Source: CBDBBY01 sp965203795
GTDB taxonomy: Bacteria; Pseudomonadota; Alphaproteobacteria; Rhodobacterales; Rhodobacteraceae
Assembly (NCBI GenBank): GCA_965203795.1
Contig: OZ241915.1
Coordinates: forward strand, 558,001-622,000
DNA length: 64,000 nucleotides
Direction: 5' to 3'
Shown: in pieces, positions 17,215-25,974 of the stretch
How the letters are laid out: each line of letters starts with the position of its first letter
Numbering within the stretch: position 1 is the stretch's first letter
Position numbers and translations under genes: made by a program
The notes under the pieces: generated by a model
The model's input: the letters and a program-made list of their open reading frames with translations, nothing else
What the model was told of the DNA's origin: nothing
The model's database searches: none

Positions 17215-17676
17215 ATGCGCACCTTTGATTTCACGCCGCTTTACAGGTCGACCGTCGGCTTCGACCGTTTCGCCGACCTCTTCAGCAAGTTCGCCTCGAA
17301 CGATGTTTCGGCAGGGAGCTACCCGCCGTTCAACATCGCCAGGCTGGACAACGACAGCTACCGGATATCGATCGCGGTCGCGGGGCTGGCCGAGAAGGAC
17401 CTCAAGGTGGAGGTCCACCAGAACCAGCTAGTGATCTCCGCGAAGAAAGCCGACGAGGAGAACGGCGTCGCCTATCTCCATCGCGGCATCGCCGAGAGGG
17501 GCTTCGTCCGCAAGTTCTGGCTCGCCGACCACATCGTGGTCACCGGCGCCGACTACGAGAACGGAATGCTCCACATCGATCTCAAGAGGGAGATCCCCGA
17601 GTCGCTGAAGCCGCGCCGGATCGAGATCGGAAGCGCAAGCGGCAAAGCCGCCAAGCCCGTCGCCATCGAGGCCTGA
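17215..17676 (+). CDS. Small heat-shock protein, Hsp20/IbpA type
   Basis: A 153-residue alpha-crystallin-domain chaperone. The N-terminus MRTFDFTPLYRSTVGFDRF and YPPFNIARLDNDSYRI match IbpA-like proteins; the A-x-x-n-G-v-L motif of the family is present as YENGMLHIDLKRE. GGAGG precedes the ATG. It holds unfolded proteins for DnaK/ClpB. A sigma-32-like promoter lies upstream and a strong hairpin downstream, so it is probably its own heat-inducible transcription unit. Confidence 0.94.
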   Translation: MRTFDFTPLYRSTVGFDRFADLFSKFASNDVSAGSYPPFNIARLDNDSYRISIAVAGLAEKDLKVEVHQNQLVISAKKADEENGVAYLHRGIAERGFVRKFWLADHIVVTGADYENGMLHIDLKREIPESLKPRRIEIGSASGKAAKPVAIEA

Positions 17677-17698
17677 CGGGGCCGATCCGGAAACGAAA

Positions 17699-17721
17699 GG
17701 CGCGCTCCGACGGAGCGCGCC
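17699..17721. terminator. Hairpin terminator between convergent genes
   Basis: GGCGCGCTCCG and CGGAGCGCGCC form a near-perfect palindrome centred on one A, followed by CTCCTTTATT. It lies between the heat-shock gene and the convergent aldehyde dehydrogenase gene and could serve both. Confidence 0.75.
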
Positions 17722-17769
17722 TCCTTTATTGCCTTGATCCCGCCGGTTCCGGCGGATGACATCCGCAGG

Positions 17770-19245
17770 TCAGATCGACATGCAGATGTATTTCATCTCC
17801 AGGAAGTCCTCGATTCCGTGCCGGGAGCCTTCGCGGCCGAGCCCGGATTGCTTGACGCCGCCGAACGGCGCCACCTCGGTCGAGAACAGGCCGGTGTTGA
17901 CGCCGACGATTCCGTATTCGAGCGCTTCGGCGACGCGCCAGACCCGGGACATGTCCCGCGCAAAGAAATAAGACGCCAGCCCGTGGATGGTGTCGTTCGC
18001 GAGCTCGATCACTTCCTCCTCGGATTCGAACCTGAACAGCGGAGCGACGGGCCCGAAGGTCTCGTCGTGGGCGACCATCATGTCCTGCGTGACGTCGGCG
18101 ATCACGGTGGGCTCGAACCAGGTTCCGCCGAGCGCGTGCTTGCTGCCTCCGGTCACGATCTTCGCGCCTTTCCGGACAGCGTCCTCGACGTGGGACTCGA
18201 CTTTCGAGACCGCGTCGCCGTTGATCAGCGGCCCGGTGTTGACGCCTTCGGCGAACCCGTCCCCGAGCACCAGGCTGCGGGTCGCGGCCGCCAGCTTCTC
18301 CGCGAACGCCTCGTAGACGCCCGATTGCACGTAGATGCGGTTCGCGCACACGCAAGTCTGGCCGTTGTTGCGGTATTTGGAGATCATCGCGCCTTCGACG
18401 GCGGCATCGATATCCGCATCGTCGAACACGATGAAGGGGGCGTTCCCGCCCAGCTCCATCGATACCTTCTTTACCTGCTCGCCGGCTTGGCGAAGCAGAA
18501 TCCGTCCTACTTCCGTAGATCCCGTGAAGGAGATTTTCCGGACAGTCGGGTTTGAGCAGAACTCTTGGCCGACTTCCCGGGACCGGGTCGACGTAACGAT
18601 CGAAAACAGTCCCTTGGGCACCCCGGCGCGCTCGGCAAGCACCGCCATCGCCAGCGCCGAAAGCGGGGTTTCGCTCGCGGGCCGCGCAACAAACCCGCAG
18701 CCCGCGGCGAGTGCCGGCCCGGCCTTCCGGGTGATCATGGCGTTGGGGAAGTTCCACGGAGTGATGGACGCGACGACTCCGACCGGCTGCTTGATGACCA
18801 GCAGGCGCTTGTCCGCCTGATGGCCGGGAATGGTCTCGCCGTAGATCCGCTTCGCCTCCTCGGCGAACCACTGGAAGAACGACGCGCCGTAACCGATTTC
18901 GCCTTTGGCCTCCGCCAGCGGCTTGCCCATCTCGGCAGTGAGGATCGCCGCGAGATCGTCGGCGTTCTCCAGCATCAGCCGGTGCCATTCGAGAAGCACC
19001 GCGGCGCGCTCCTTCGCCGGACGGGCGGCCCATTCGCGCCATGTGCCTCCCGCGGCGTCGATCGCGCGCTTGATCTCGGCGATTCCCAAATCCGGCACGC
19101 TTGCGATCACGTCGCCCCGCGCCGGGTTAAGGACGTCGAAGGTTGCGCCGTCATCGGCGTCGACCCATTCGCCCGCTACGAACGCCTTGCTCGCGAGCAG
19201 TTCCGGATCCTTGAGCAGCAGCGGCAGGTTCGTGTTGTCTAGCAT
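17770..19245 (-). CDS. gabD: NAD(P)-dependent succinate-semialdehyde dehydrogenase
   Basis: A 491-residue aldehyde dehydrogenase. It has ITPWNFPNAMITRKAGPAL, then FTGSTEVGR, catalytic Glu264 in MELGGNAPF and nucleophile Cys298 in GQTCVCAN. GGVKQSGLGREG and EYKY-like MKYICMSI at the end match the GabD/SSADH subfamily. The ATG at 19245 has AAGGTG upstream; the frame stays open further upstream but without protein-like sequence. It oxidises succinate semialdehyde to succinate at the end of the GABA shunt or 4-hydroxybutyrate use. No aminotransferase gene sits beside it. Confidence 0.9.
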   Translation of the reverse strand: MLDNTNLPLLLKDPELLASKAFVAGEWVDADDGATFDVLNPARGDVIASVPDLGIAEIKRAIDAAGGTWREWAARPAKERAAVLLEWHRLMLENADDLAAILTAEMGKPLAEAKGEIGYGASFFQWFAEEAKRIYGETIPGHQADKRLLVIKQPVGVVASITPWNFPNAMITRKAGPALAAGCGFVARPASETPLSALAMAVLAERAGVPKGLFSIVTSTRSREVGQEFCSNPTVRKISFTGSTEVGRILLRQAGEQVKKVSMELGGNAPFIVFDDADIDAAVEGAMISKYRNNGQTCVCANRIYVQSGVYEAFAEKLAAATRSLVLGDGFAEGVNTGPLINGDAVSKVESHVEDAVRKGAKIVTGGSKHALGGTWFEPTVIADVTQDMMVAHDETFGPVAPLFRFESEEEVIELANDTIHGLASYFFARDMSRVWRVAEALEYGIVGVNTGLFSTEVAPFGGVKQSGLGREGSRHGIEDFLEMKYICMSI

Positions 19246-19786
19246 GTCTTCACCTTTCCAAATGCTTTCGAAGCCGCGTCCGGATCGGCATGCGCGCAGA
19301 CCGAAGCGATGGCGGAATCGCGGCTGGCTGGTTCGTGTTTGGTGCCGCCGGCCGTCATCCGATGGCAGCGCCTGCACCGAAGACCCACTCTTTACGGCAT
19401 GAGCGTGATGATGCAAAGCGGCCTTATCCCTGACTGGGTGCATCCCAAATTTTTGGGCTGAGCCTGTACCGATCGCGTGCGTGTCAGCGGCGTATTGCGT
19501 TCCGATGGTTGCAAACGCGCCGTCAAGGCTCAGAATGGAGCGATCCCGGCGCGGCTGTCGAAGACCTGCGAACAGCAGGCGCCGCGTATCCGGGCGCGAG
19601 CGGCAGAGGGCGTCATGGCAGGCAAGACACGGGACTCGGAGTTCCGCCATCCCGACACGGCGGCGCAGCTGCAGGAATGCCGTTTCGGTCGGCCTATTCC
19701 TCAAAAGCCGTTCGAACGCCAATCGCCCGAGGACCGGCGCGCAAGACATCGGCCTTGAATCGCACAACGTTGGAATCCGCAAAGGC
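19246..19786. other. Gap of 541 bp between gabD and the DruA-like operon
   Basis: The gap contains the divergent upstream regions of both neighbours. A frame at 19477-19758 has no ribosome site and an Arg-rich composition, so it is not called. G+C falls toward its right end, where the foreign-looking operon begins. Confidence 0.5.
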
Positions 19787-21070
19787 ATGACCGCAAGCGG
19801 CGCAAAGGAGCTGGATTCCACCATTGAAGAAACCTCAGGCCGAAAAAAACGCGCGGCAAACGGAACCGCCACAATGCCCGAAATATCCCCCGGTGATGGC
19901 GGATCGGAGCATTCAGGCGACGCTCCGCCCGTAGAAAAGCGAATAAGCGTCGACAGCCTGAAATCCCGAGTATTGGAATCGCTGAAGGCTCAGGGCTTCG
20001 AATTGACTCAGGGACGTCTCGTTCCTCCAGACCCGTGCGACAAGAACAGACTCCGGGTTCTCCATAGGGAAGCGGTCTTGCAATGCGTTTCGAGAAGCCG
20101 AAAGGAGTTGGCAAGGCATGAAGACCGACTCCTGACCTACATGGCGGCTGGTCGAGAAGTGGATCCGTCGAGAATCCAGCCGAAACTTGTTCAGGTTGAA
20201 GCCAAGTCGGAGGAGGAGCTGCTGTTCCGCTACGCCAAATTGCATTGGAGCATCCCCGTGTCCGCAGGCTACGGCCGACGATTGCGGTTTGTCGTAATGG
20301 ACGAATCCAATGGAAAGCTTATCGGTCTATTCGGGCTAGGCGATCCCGTATTCGGTCTTAGGCCCAGGGACCAATGGATCGGCTGGGGAAAGGAGGCCAG
20401 AATGCAAAAGCTGAAGTGCGTAATGGACTTGTTTGCATTGGGCTCGGTGCCGCCCTATTCCCGTCTATTGTGCGGAAAATTGGTCGCTCTGCTGGCACTG
20501 AGCACATGCGTTGAAATGGCGTTCATGCGAAAATACAACGGGCGGAAATCCATAATAAGCGGCCATCGGCAGGACGGACGCCTGGCCTTGCTTACAACCA
20601 CATCCGCGCTTGGACGGTCTTCCCTGTACAACCGGCTTCGCCGAAACGGCAGGCCCCTCTTTGAAAGCGTGGGATATACACGCGGCTCCGGGGAGTTCCA
20701 CTTCAGCAATGGCCTTTACGAAGAATTGAGGGAGCTAGCGAGCGCGAGGTGCGACCCCACTGCGAAACACCGCTTGTGGGGGGCAGGGTTCCGGAATCGA
20801 AGGGAACTCGTGCGAAAGGCGCTGCCATTGCTAGGCTTGCCGCAGCAATTCTCATACCATGGCGTGGAACGCCAAGTATTCGTCGCTCCCCTTGCCGAAA
20901 ACTCGAAAGAGTTCCTGCGCGGTGAAGAGCAGGACCTGATGCGCTTTGAGCGATCCCCCGAGGAATTGTTCTCGTGGTTCCGAGACCGATGGCTTCTGCC
21001 CCGAGCCGAACGCGATTCGTGCTACCGGGAGTTCGATCCGGCCGAATATCGGATTCTGAAGTCGCCATGA
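19787..21070 (+). CDS. DUF4338 / DruA-like protein of a putative defence operon
   Basis: A 427-residue protein. After a polar N-terminal ~120 residues comes the DUF4338 pattern: RLRFVVMDESNGKLIGLFGL, GDPVFGLRPRDQWIGWG, then a conserved-looking LGSVPPYSRLLCGKLVALL, TTTSALGRSSLYNRLRR and ESVGYTRGSGEFHFSNGLY. This matches the long form of the DruA family known from Druantia anti-phage loci; DruA's biochemical role is not established. The start is uncertain (ATG 19787 with AAAGG, or ATG 19874). It ends in an ATGA overlap with the NurA-like gene, so the three genes are translated together. Base composition is lower in G+C than neighbours, suggesting horizontal transfer. Confidence 0.75.
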   Translation: MTASGAKELDSTIEETSGRKKRAANGTATMPEISPGDGGSEHSGDAPPVEKRISVDSLKSRVLESLKAQGFELTQGRLVPPDPCDKNRLRVLHREAVLQCVSRSRKELARHEDRLLTYMAAGREVDPSRIQPKLVQVEAKSEEELLFRYAKLHWSIPVSAGYGRRLRFVVMDESNGKLIGLFGLGDPVFGLRPRDQWIGWGKEARMQKLKCVMDLFALGSVPPYSRLLCGKLVALLALSTCVEMAFMRKYNGRKSIISGHRQDGRLALLTTTSALGRSSLYNRLRRNGRPLFESVGYTRGSGEFHFSNGLYEELRELASARCDPTAKHRLWGAGFRNRRELVRKALPLLGLPQQFSYHGVERQVFVAPLAENSKEFLRGEEQDLMRFERSPEELFSWFRDRWLLPRAERDSCYREFDPAEYRILKSP

Positions 21071-22245
21071 TGGTTCGCACGCCGCTTGAAGGAGCGTCGC
21101 CATTCGCAGACCTCCCGTCCGCCCTCGTTGACGACGTTGTCGGACAAACATCGTCTGTGGCGGCCGGACTCCTGGAATCTTTCGCAAGCGTGAAAGAGGA
21201 AAGGAAATCGCTTCGCAGAAAACTTAAGGAATCCGGTCTTGTAATCACCGATTCAACCTTGGACATGGTTGCTGCCCCGACGACTTGCGCGACTGACGGG
21301 TCTTACGCGATCGAAAGACTGCTGATGACCGACCTTACCGCCGCCGCTGCCGTGGCAGTTGAGGGTCTCGCGCCGCCGTCGGAAAAGCGCCACTGGGAAT
21401 TCCCGCGCCACAAATGCTTTGTTGCGACAGAACCGCACTTTGCGGATACGAGCACGATTATTCGGGCGATAATGCTTGGCGAAGAGCTCCGCCTGCTGGT
21501 CGCGGCGCCGCACGATCTGCTGATGCTGGACGGGACGTTCACGCTGCCGATCATTTACTTCAATCAGGCTCTGAACCAAGTCACCGGCACGTCGCAACTG
21601 AAATGCTCACAGGAATTCACCGACAATTGCTGCGATTACTTGGAAAAATTCCTGGAAACGCTGCAATCGCATCGAACCGACAAGCAGTTTGCGGCGTTTC
21701 CAAAATACTCGACCCGGAGGGAGATCGGACGGAAACTGCGGTGGCCATCAAACTACGATGATCGCGGAATGTTGTCGATTCTGCTTGATGTCGGTGAACT
21801 GACCCGCCCGATTCCGCTGGACAGCAGAAAGACCGCGGCTGGCGATTCCGCGTGGCATCTGAACACCGGAGTGCTGCCAGATAGCGTCAGGCGGCACGCC
21901 GCCGAGGCTGCGAAGGCCATCGTGGCCGCAGCCGACGCTATACATGTCATGTATTACAGGCCGAGGGAGTGGATTCCGGCAATTCGGGTCGAGGTGCCCG
22001 CGAGTGTCGCATCGAATTCCCATCGGTTGGCCTCGGTTGTGCAAGGGATCAAGCATCAGTCGGTGGCGGCGTCGATGCTTGAGCCGTATCCAATCTACTT
22101 TGCGGACAGAATTGTGAAATCTCTGGCCCGCGCCATGCCTGCGTTCCGCCAGGTAACGACGCAGCGGATTTCAGAGGAGTACGAAGGCGACATCGGCGAA
22201 ATATATTTCGCTTTGCATGGATTCCGCAGCGAAACGGGAAGATAG
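21067..22245 (+). CDS. NurA-like 5'-3' nuclease
   Basis: A 392-residue protein with the NurA-domain acid residues in order: Asp77 in ATDGSYA, Asp155 in LLMLDGTF, and Asp347 in YFADRIVKSLARAM. Between them lies a coiled-coil-prone arm (KEERKSLRRKLKESG) near the N-terminus and LLDVGELTRPIPLD. NurA nucleases are RNase H-fold, Mn-dependent enzymes that load on the HerA ring and degrade DNA; in archaea they process double-strand breaks, while bacterial HerA/NurA pairs are often anti-phage. The ATG overlaps the DruA-like stop (ATGA), and herA follows after 2 bp, exactly as expected for partners. It is larger than many NurA proteins, which may reflect the DruA association. Confidence 0.8.
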   Translation: MMVRTPLEGASPFADLPSALVDDVVGQTSSVAAGLLESFASVKEERKSLRRKLKESGLVITDSTLDMVAAPTTCATDGSYAIERLLMTDLTAAAAVAVEGLAPPSEKRHWEFPRHKCFVATEPHFADTSTIIRAIMLGEELRLLVAAPHDLLMLDGTFTLPIIYFNQALNQVTGTSQLKCSQEFTDNCCDYLEKFLETLQSHRTDKQFAAFPKYSTRREIGRKLRWPSNYDDRGMLSILLDVGELTRPIPLDSRKTAAGDSAWHLNTGVLPDSVRRHAAEAAKAIVAAADAIHVMYYRPREWIPAIRVEVPASVASNSHRLASVVQGIKHQSVAASMLEPYPIYFADRIVKSLARAMPAFRQVTTQRISEEYEGDIGEIYFALHGFRSETGR

Positions 22246-22247
22246 CA

Positions 22248-24008
22248 ATGGAAGGCGATAATCAGGAGATTGCGAAAATCGTCGGTACGACCGAACGGCT
22301 GGGCGTCGTCGGGTCGCCATCGTCCACGTCCCAGATCGGGTTGGACATCCTCGGAACCGCAGTATCGAGGAAGCTTGTCGGCGAACTCGCGCTTTTCCAC
22401 TTTCCGCAAGATTCAAGCCGACACTATGCGCTCGGCCAGATCACCGAAATACAGCTGCGGAACATCTGGCACGAGGATCCGACGATGAGAAGCCTGATCA
22501 GGCAGCGCGGGCGCGTCGACGCCGTTAGCGAACGGCAGGATACGCACATGGGGCAGATGATCGTCAGCGCCGTCTTTTGCGAGAACGATCCGGGCGACTT
22601 CGCACCGAGCATAGTAGGCACGGTTCCCGCGACCGGCACGCCTATCCATATCGTCTCCGACGAGGTGCTCGAGGCGCTGCTCCGTCCCTACCGGAAGCAA
22701 ATCTTCCACTTGGGGCGGGTTTACGGATCGACGCCGAAGCTTCCCCTGTGGTTCAAGCATTTCGACAAGGGCCCGAACGGCGCCGGCGAGGCGTACCATC
22801 TCGGAATCTTCGGCAAAACGGGATCCGGAAAATCGGTGCTGGCGAAGAAGATACTGCTCGCATACGCCCGCCACCCGAAAATGGCGCTTCTTGTCATTGA
22901 TCCCCAAGGCGAATTCTCCCGGGATTTCGACAAAAAACCGGCGCAAGGAGAATTTGCGCTCCCCGTCGGACGGATTGCGCAAAATATGGGAAAACAATCA
23001 TTTGTTATGACAGTGCGAAATCTAGTGCTCGACAGGTGGGAACTGTTCGAGCAGATCTTTCTCGAGTCTCCTTTTTTTGAGCGCCTCACCGTTCCGACGG
23101 GGCAGAATCGCGAGCTGGCGTGCAGCATCCTTAGTGAGCACCTCCAGAAGAAGGGGATTAAACTCAATTCCCTGCACAGCCGCGAATCGTTCGACAGGGC
23201 GTGGAATTTCCTCAAAGACGAAAAAGCGCAACAAATCTTCTACAGGTCCGCGGCTTCACGAAGCAGATTCAATACAGCGCTTCAAGACGCGGATCCCGAT
23301 GATTTCTACCAGCGGTACTGGTCTCCTGTGTCCAAGCTTTTTTGGGATGGCCGCCCGCAAGCGCGAAGCGTCGAAAAGGCGCTCAAGTGGCTGTTGGAAT
23401 CAAATGGCATGAATCGGCCGATTCTTGTAATTGACTTGTCCAGTCGGCGTGATTCAGAGATTCTTTGGAACGAAAAGATTCAGTCGCTTGTAATTAAGCG
23501 CCTGCTTGACGGGCTGTCCAATTATGCCGAACGGAATTACAACGAAGGCCAAAGCCTGAACGCGCTGGTGATCATCGATGAGGCGCACCGTTTGGCCCCC
23601 CGGACGCGTTCCTATGAAGGTGATGCCGGGCGGGACGTGGGGTCGGTCCTTATAGATGCGGCTCGGACGACGCGGAAGTACGGACTGGGGTGGCTTTTCA
23701 TCAGCCAAACACTTTCGAGTCTGCATACCGAGATTCTCCAGCAGCTGCGAATTTTCTTTTTCGGATTCGGTCTCGGGCTTGGCGAGGAGTTCCGATCGCT
23801 GAGGGAGCTTGTGGGATCGTCCGGCTCTGCTCTGCATCTTTATCAACTGTTTCGCGATCCGCATTCCGCCTTTGATACCGCGAGCCGACAGTATTCGTTC
23901 ATGACGATCGAACCAGTGAGTCCGCTATCGTTCTCCGGAAGCCCGCTGTTCTTCAACGCGTTCAATTCGGCCAAAGAATTCATGGAAGTCAACGACTTGG
24001 AAGCATGA
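22248..24008 (+). CDS. HerA-like hexameric ATPase / DNA translocase
   Basis: A 586-residue protein. Residues ~1-130 resemble a HAS-barrel, the NurA-docking domain of HerA. Walker A GKTGSGKS starts at residue 189, followed by LLVIDPQGEFSRDF. Walker B is VIIDEAHRL with Asp444-Glu445. ARTTRKYGLGWLFISQ is the sensor/arginine-finger region of the FtsK-HerA clan (DUF87). It would pump DNA through a hexamer for the nuclease encoded just upstream. It is the last gene of the operon. Helicase-nuclease identity is strong; the antiviral role is inferred from the DruA-like partner and island-like composition. Confidence 0.88.
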   Translation: MEGDNQEIAKIVGTTERLGVVGSPSSTSQIGLDILGTAVSRKLVGELALFHFPQDSSRHYALGQITEIQLRNIWHEDPTMRSLIRQRGRVDAVSERQDTHMGQMIVSAVFCENDPGDFAPSIVGTVPATGTPIHIVSDEVLEALLRPYRKQIFHLGRVYGSTPKLPLWFKHFDKGPNGAGEAYHLGIFGKTGSGKSVLAKKILLAYARHPKMALLVIDPQGEFSRDFDKKPAQGEFALPVGRIAQNMGKQSFVMTVRNLVLDRWELFEQIFLESPFFERLTVPTGQNRELACSILSEHLQKKGIKLNSLHSRESFDRAWNFLKDEKAQQIFYRSAASRSRFNTALQDADPDDFYQRYWSPVSKLFWDGRPQARSVEKALKWLLESNGMNRPILVIDLSSRRDSEILWNEKIQSLVIKRLLDGLSNYAERNYNEGQSLNALVIIDEAHRLAPRTRSYEGDAGRDVGSVLIDAARTTRKYGLGWLFISQTLSSLHTEILQQLRIFFFGFGLGLGEEFRSLRELVGSSGSALHLYQLFRDPHSAFDTASRQYSFMTIEPVSPLSFSGSPLFFNAFNSAKEFMEVNDLEA

Positions 24009-24337
24009 CTCTGCGTGCCTGCCTTGCAGCGCACGCGGATTCGCATTGTTCCAGACAGCGTTGCAATTGTTTCCGCGCCGGTTGCGGGAGCGGAGCATTC
24101 GGCGGTTGGCCCGGCACCCTTGGGTTTTACGATCGCAGGCATAGGGACGGTTCGTCGGCCGAAATGCAAGACCGCGCGCGGCGCGGCCTGGGGAGTACTC
24201 CGGTCGAGAACGAATTTGCGGCGTTGCGGATGCGAGCGATGCGATGAATACTGGCCTTGTTCGGCGGGGTGCCGGCCTGCGCGATTGTCGTCCGCTCAAA
24301 CGGGATTCCGCGTTCAGGAGTACAGACCGAGGCTTCC
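24009..24337. other. Gap of 329 bp after the HerA-like gene
   Basis: G+C returns toward the chromosomal level within this gap. Small frames are present but have no ribosome site or recognisable protein pattern. I found no integrase remnant, tRNA or direct repeat that would mark an island end. Confidence 0.45.
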
Positions 24338-24715
24338 GTGGCGGTAAGGCTTGACCGGAAATCCGCAATCTATGCGCTTGCCGCGGTCTTCTGGCTTCCG
24401 GCAGCGGTCGTTTTATCGACCTTGGCGCGGGGATTCGGAATGCCGCCCGACCCTGCCGTTTGGATTTCGCTCTGGCCAACTTTGCCCGCGGGGCTGCCCC
24501 TTGCCGCAGCCTGCGTCCTCATTCATCGGACCGGTCGTCCGCGGGGAGCCAAGACGGTGTTCCTGCTTGCGGGCTTCATTACCGTGCTCGCGGCCGTCGT
24601 TGGCGGACTGTTCGGGCCGTTGGGAATAATCGCTTACTGCTCCGTCGCAAGCTTGCCTGCATGGCTGGCACTTGCGGCATTCCTGATTGCGGACTTCCGA
24701 AAACGGGAGCGGTGA
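24338..24715 (+). CDS. Small membrane protein of unknown function
   Basis: About 125 residues if it starts at the GTG 24338 (CGAGG a few bases upstream); a TTG at 24257 would add 27 polar residues. Four hydrophobic segments are visible: ALAAVFWLPAAVVLSTLA, WISLWPTLPAGLPLAAACVL, TVFLLAGFITVLAAVVGGLF and IIAYCSVASLPAWLALAAFL. A basic tail (DFRKRER) points to a cytoplasmic C-terminus. I do not recognise the family. It stands alone between the defence-like operon and a peptidase gene, in the same direction as both. Confidence 0.55.
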   Translation: MAVRLDRKSAIYALAAVFWLPAAVVLSTLARGFGMPPDPAVWISLWPTLPAGLPLAAACVLIHRTGRPRGAKTVFLLAGFITVLAAVVGGLFGPLGIIAYCSVASLPAWLALAAFLIADFRKRER

Positions 24716-24881
24716 GACAGGATCGGCAAATTGGAGGGGGTAGCCCGCGCCCGGCCTCGGCCATGGAGCGGTCCGGCCGTTGCTTGGATTGCTGTTCAAG
24801 AAATGCCGCTCGCGCGCGCCTGCCGGGCTGGCCGGGCCGGATCTGCGCACCAGTGCGAAATCGAATTCGAGGGAACGAGTC

Positions 24882-25880
24882 ATGAGGCCGGGCAACAAAA
24901 ACCTAATCACCGACGTCGAAGGATTGCTGGTCGGAAACGCCGAAGATTCCGACGTGAAAACGGGCGCGACAGTGCTGGTCGGCTCCAAGCCGTTCACCGC
25001 GGCGGTGCATGTCATGGGCGGCGCGCCGGGCACGCGCGAAACCGATTTGCTCGCGCCCGACCGGCTTGTGCAAGAGGTCGATGCCATCGTGCTGTCGGGC
25101 GGGTCGGCGTTCGGGTTGGACGCGGCTTCAGGGGTAGCGGACGGGCTGGTCCAGCGCGGCCGGGGCTTCAAGGTGGGCGCGGCGGCCGTTCCCATCGTTC
25201 CGGCGGCGATCCTGTTCGATCTGCTGAACGGCGGCGACAAGAGCTGGGCATCGAATCCTTACAGGTCGCTGGGACTTCAGGCACTCGACAACGCGGCGGA
25301 GGAATTCCGGCTCGGAACGGCCGGAGCAGGAACCGGCGCGACCACCATGCAACTCAAAGGCGGCCTCGGCTCGGCGTCGGCCGTCACGGATTGCGGCTGC
25401 ACCGTGGGCGCCGTCGCGGCGGCGAATTCGCTCGGCTCCGTCGTGAGAGGCGATGGTCCGGGTTTCTGGGCGGCGCCGTTCGAGTTCGATGGCGAATTCG
25501 GCGATCTGGGCGAAGACTCCGCCGCGGACCCACATTGGGAGCCGCGGCTGTTCGAGCCGGACGGCGGCGGGAATGCGAACACCACGATCGCAATCGTCGC
25601 CACCGACGCTGCGCTGAGCCAATCGGAAGCGACGCGGCTTGCGGTCGCGGCGCATGACGGGCTGGCGCGCGCCATCGTTCCGTCCCACACCCTGTTCGAC
25701 GGGGACTTGGTCTTCGCGGTGTCGACCGGCGCGCGGGTTCCGGACAACATGCACGAAAGCATGTTCAAGCTTTGCCATGCGGTGTCGGTATGCTTGGCGA
25801 GGGCGGTCGCCCGGGCCGTGTATCTGGCTGTTCCGGAGGAGAACGACACGCTTCCGACTTGGCGCGACAGGTTCCGCTGA
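24882..25880 (+). CDS. P1-family peptidase (DmpA/S58-like)
   Basis: A 332-residue protein beginning NLITDVEGLLVGNAED, as typical for the family. VLSGGSAFGLDAASGVADGL is the signature loop. GAGTGATTMQLKGGLGSAS contains the self-cleavage/nucleophile region, with Ser as the likely N-terminal nucleophile of the beta chain. The DmpA family includes beta-peptidyl aminopeptidases and L-aminopeptidase-D-esterases that mature by autoproteolysis. GAGGGA precedes the ATG at 24882; the longer upstream frame is not used. No peptide transporter is adjacent, so the substrate is open. Confidence 0.9.
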   Translation: MRPGNKNLITDVEGLLVGNAEDSDVKTGATVLVGSKPFTAAVHVMGGAPGTRETDLLAPDRLVQEVDAIVLSGGSAFGLDAASGVADGLVQRGRGFKVGAAAVPIVPAAILFDLLNGGDKSWASNPYRSLGLQALDNAAEEFRLGTAGAGTGATTMQLKGGLGSASAVTDCGCTVGAVAAANSLGSVVRGDGPGFWAAPFEFDGEFGDLGEDSAADPHWEPRLFEPDGGGNANTTIAIVATDAALSQSEATRLAVAAHDGLARAIVPSHTLFDGDLVFAVSTGARVPDNMHESMFKLCHAVSVCLARAVARAVYLAVPEENDTLPTWRDRFR

Positions 25881-25974
25881 CGGTTCGCGCGCCCGGCAGG
25901 CCGGTTTTCGCGGCGAGGATGCGAAGACTGGCGTGCAGCCGGGATGGGCGCGCGCGCCGACCGGGATTCATCGG

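Noticed and set aside
14165..17215. 1016-residue minus-strand open frame opposite glcDEF
   Set aside because: It is antisense to three genes with clear motifs and is Arg/Pro/His-rich, as usual for shadow frames in GC-rich DNA.
19477..19758. Small plus-strand frame before the DruA-like gene
   Set aside because: No ribosome site and Arg-rich composition, and it overlaps alternative upstream codons of the same region.
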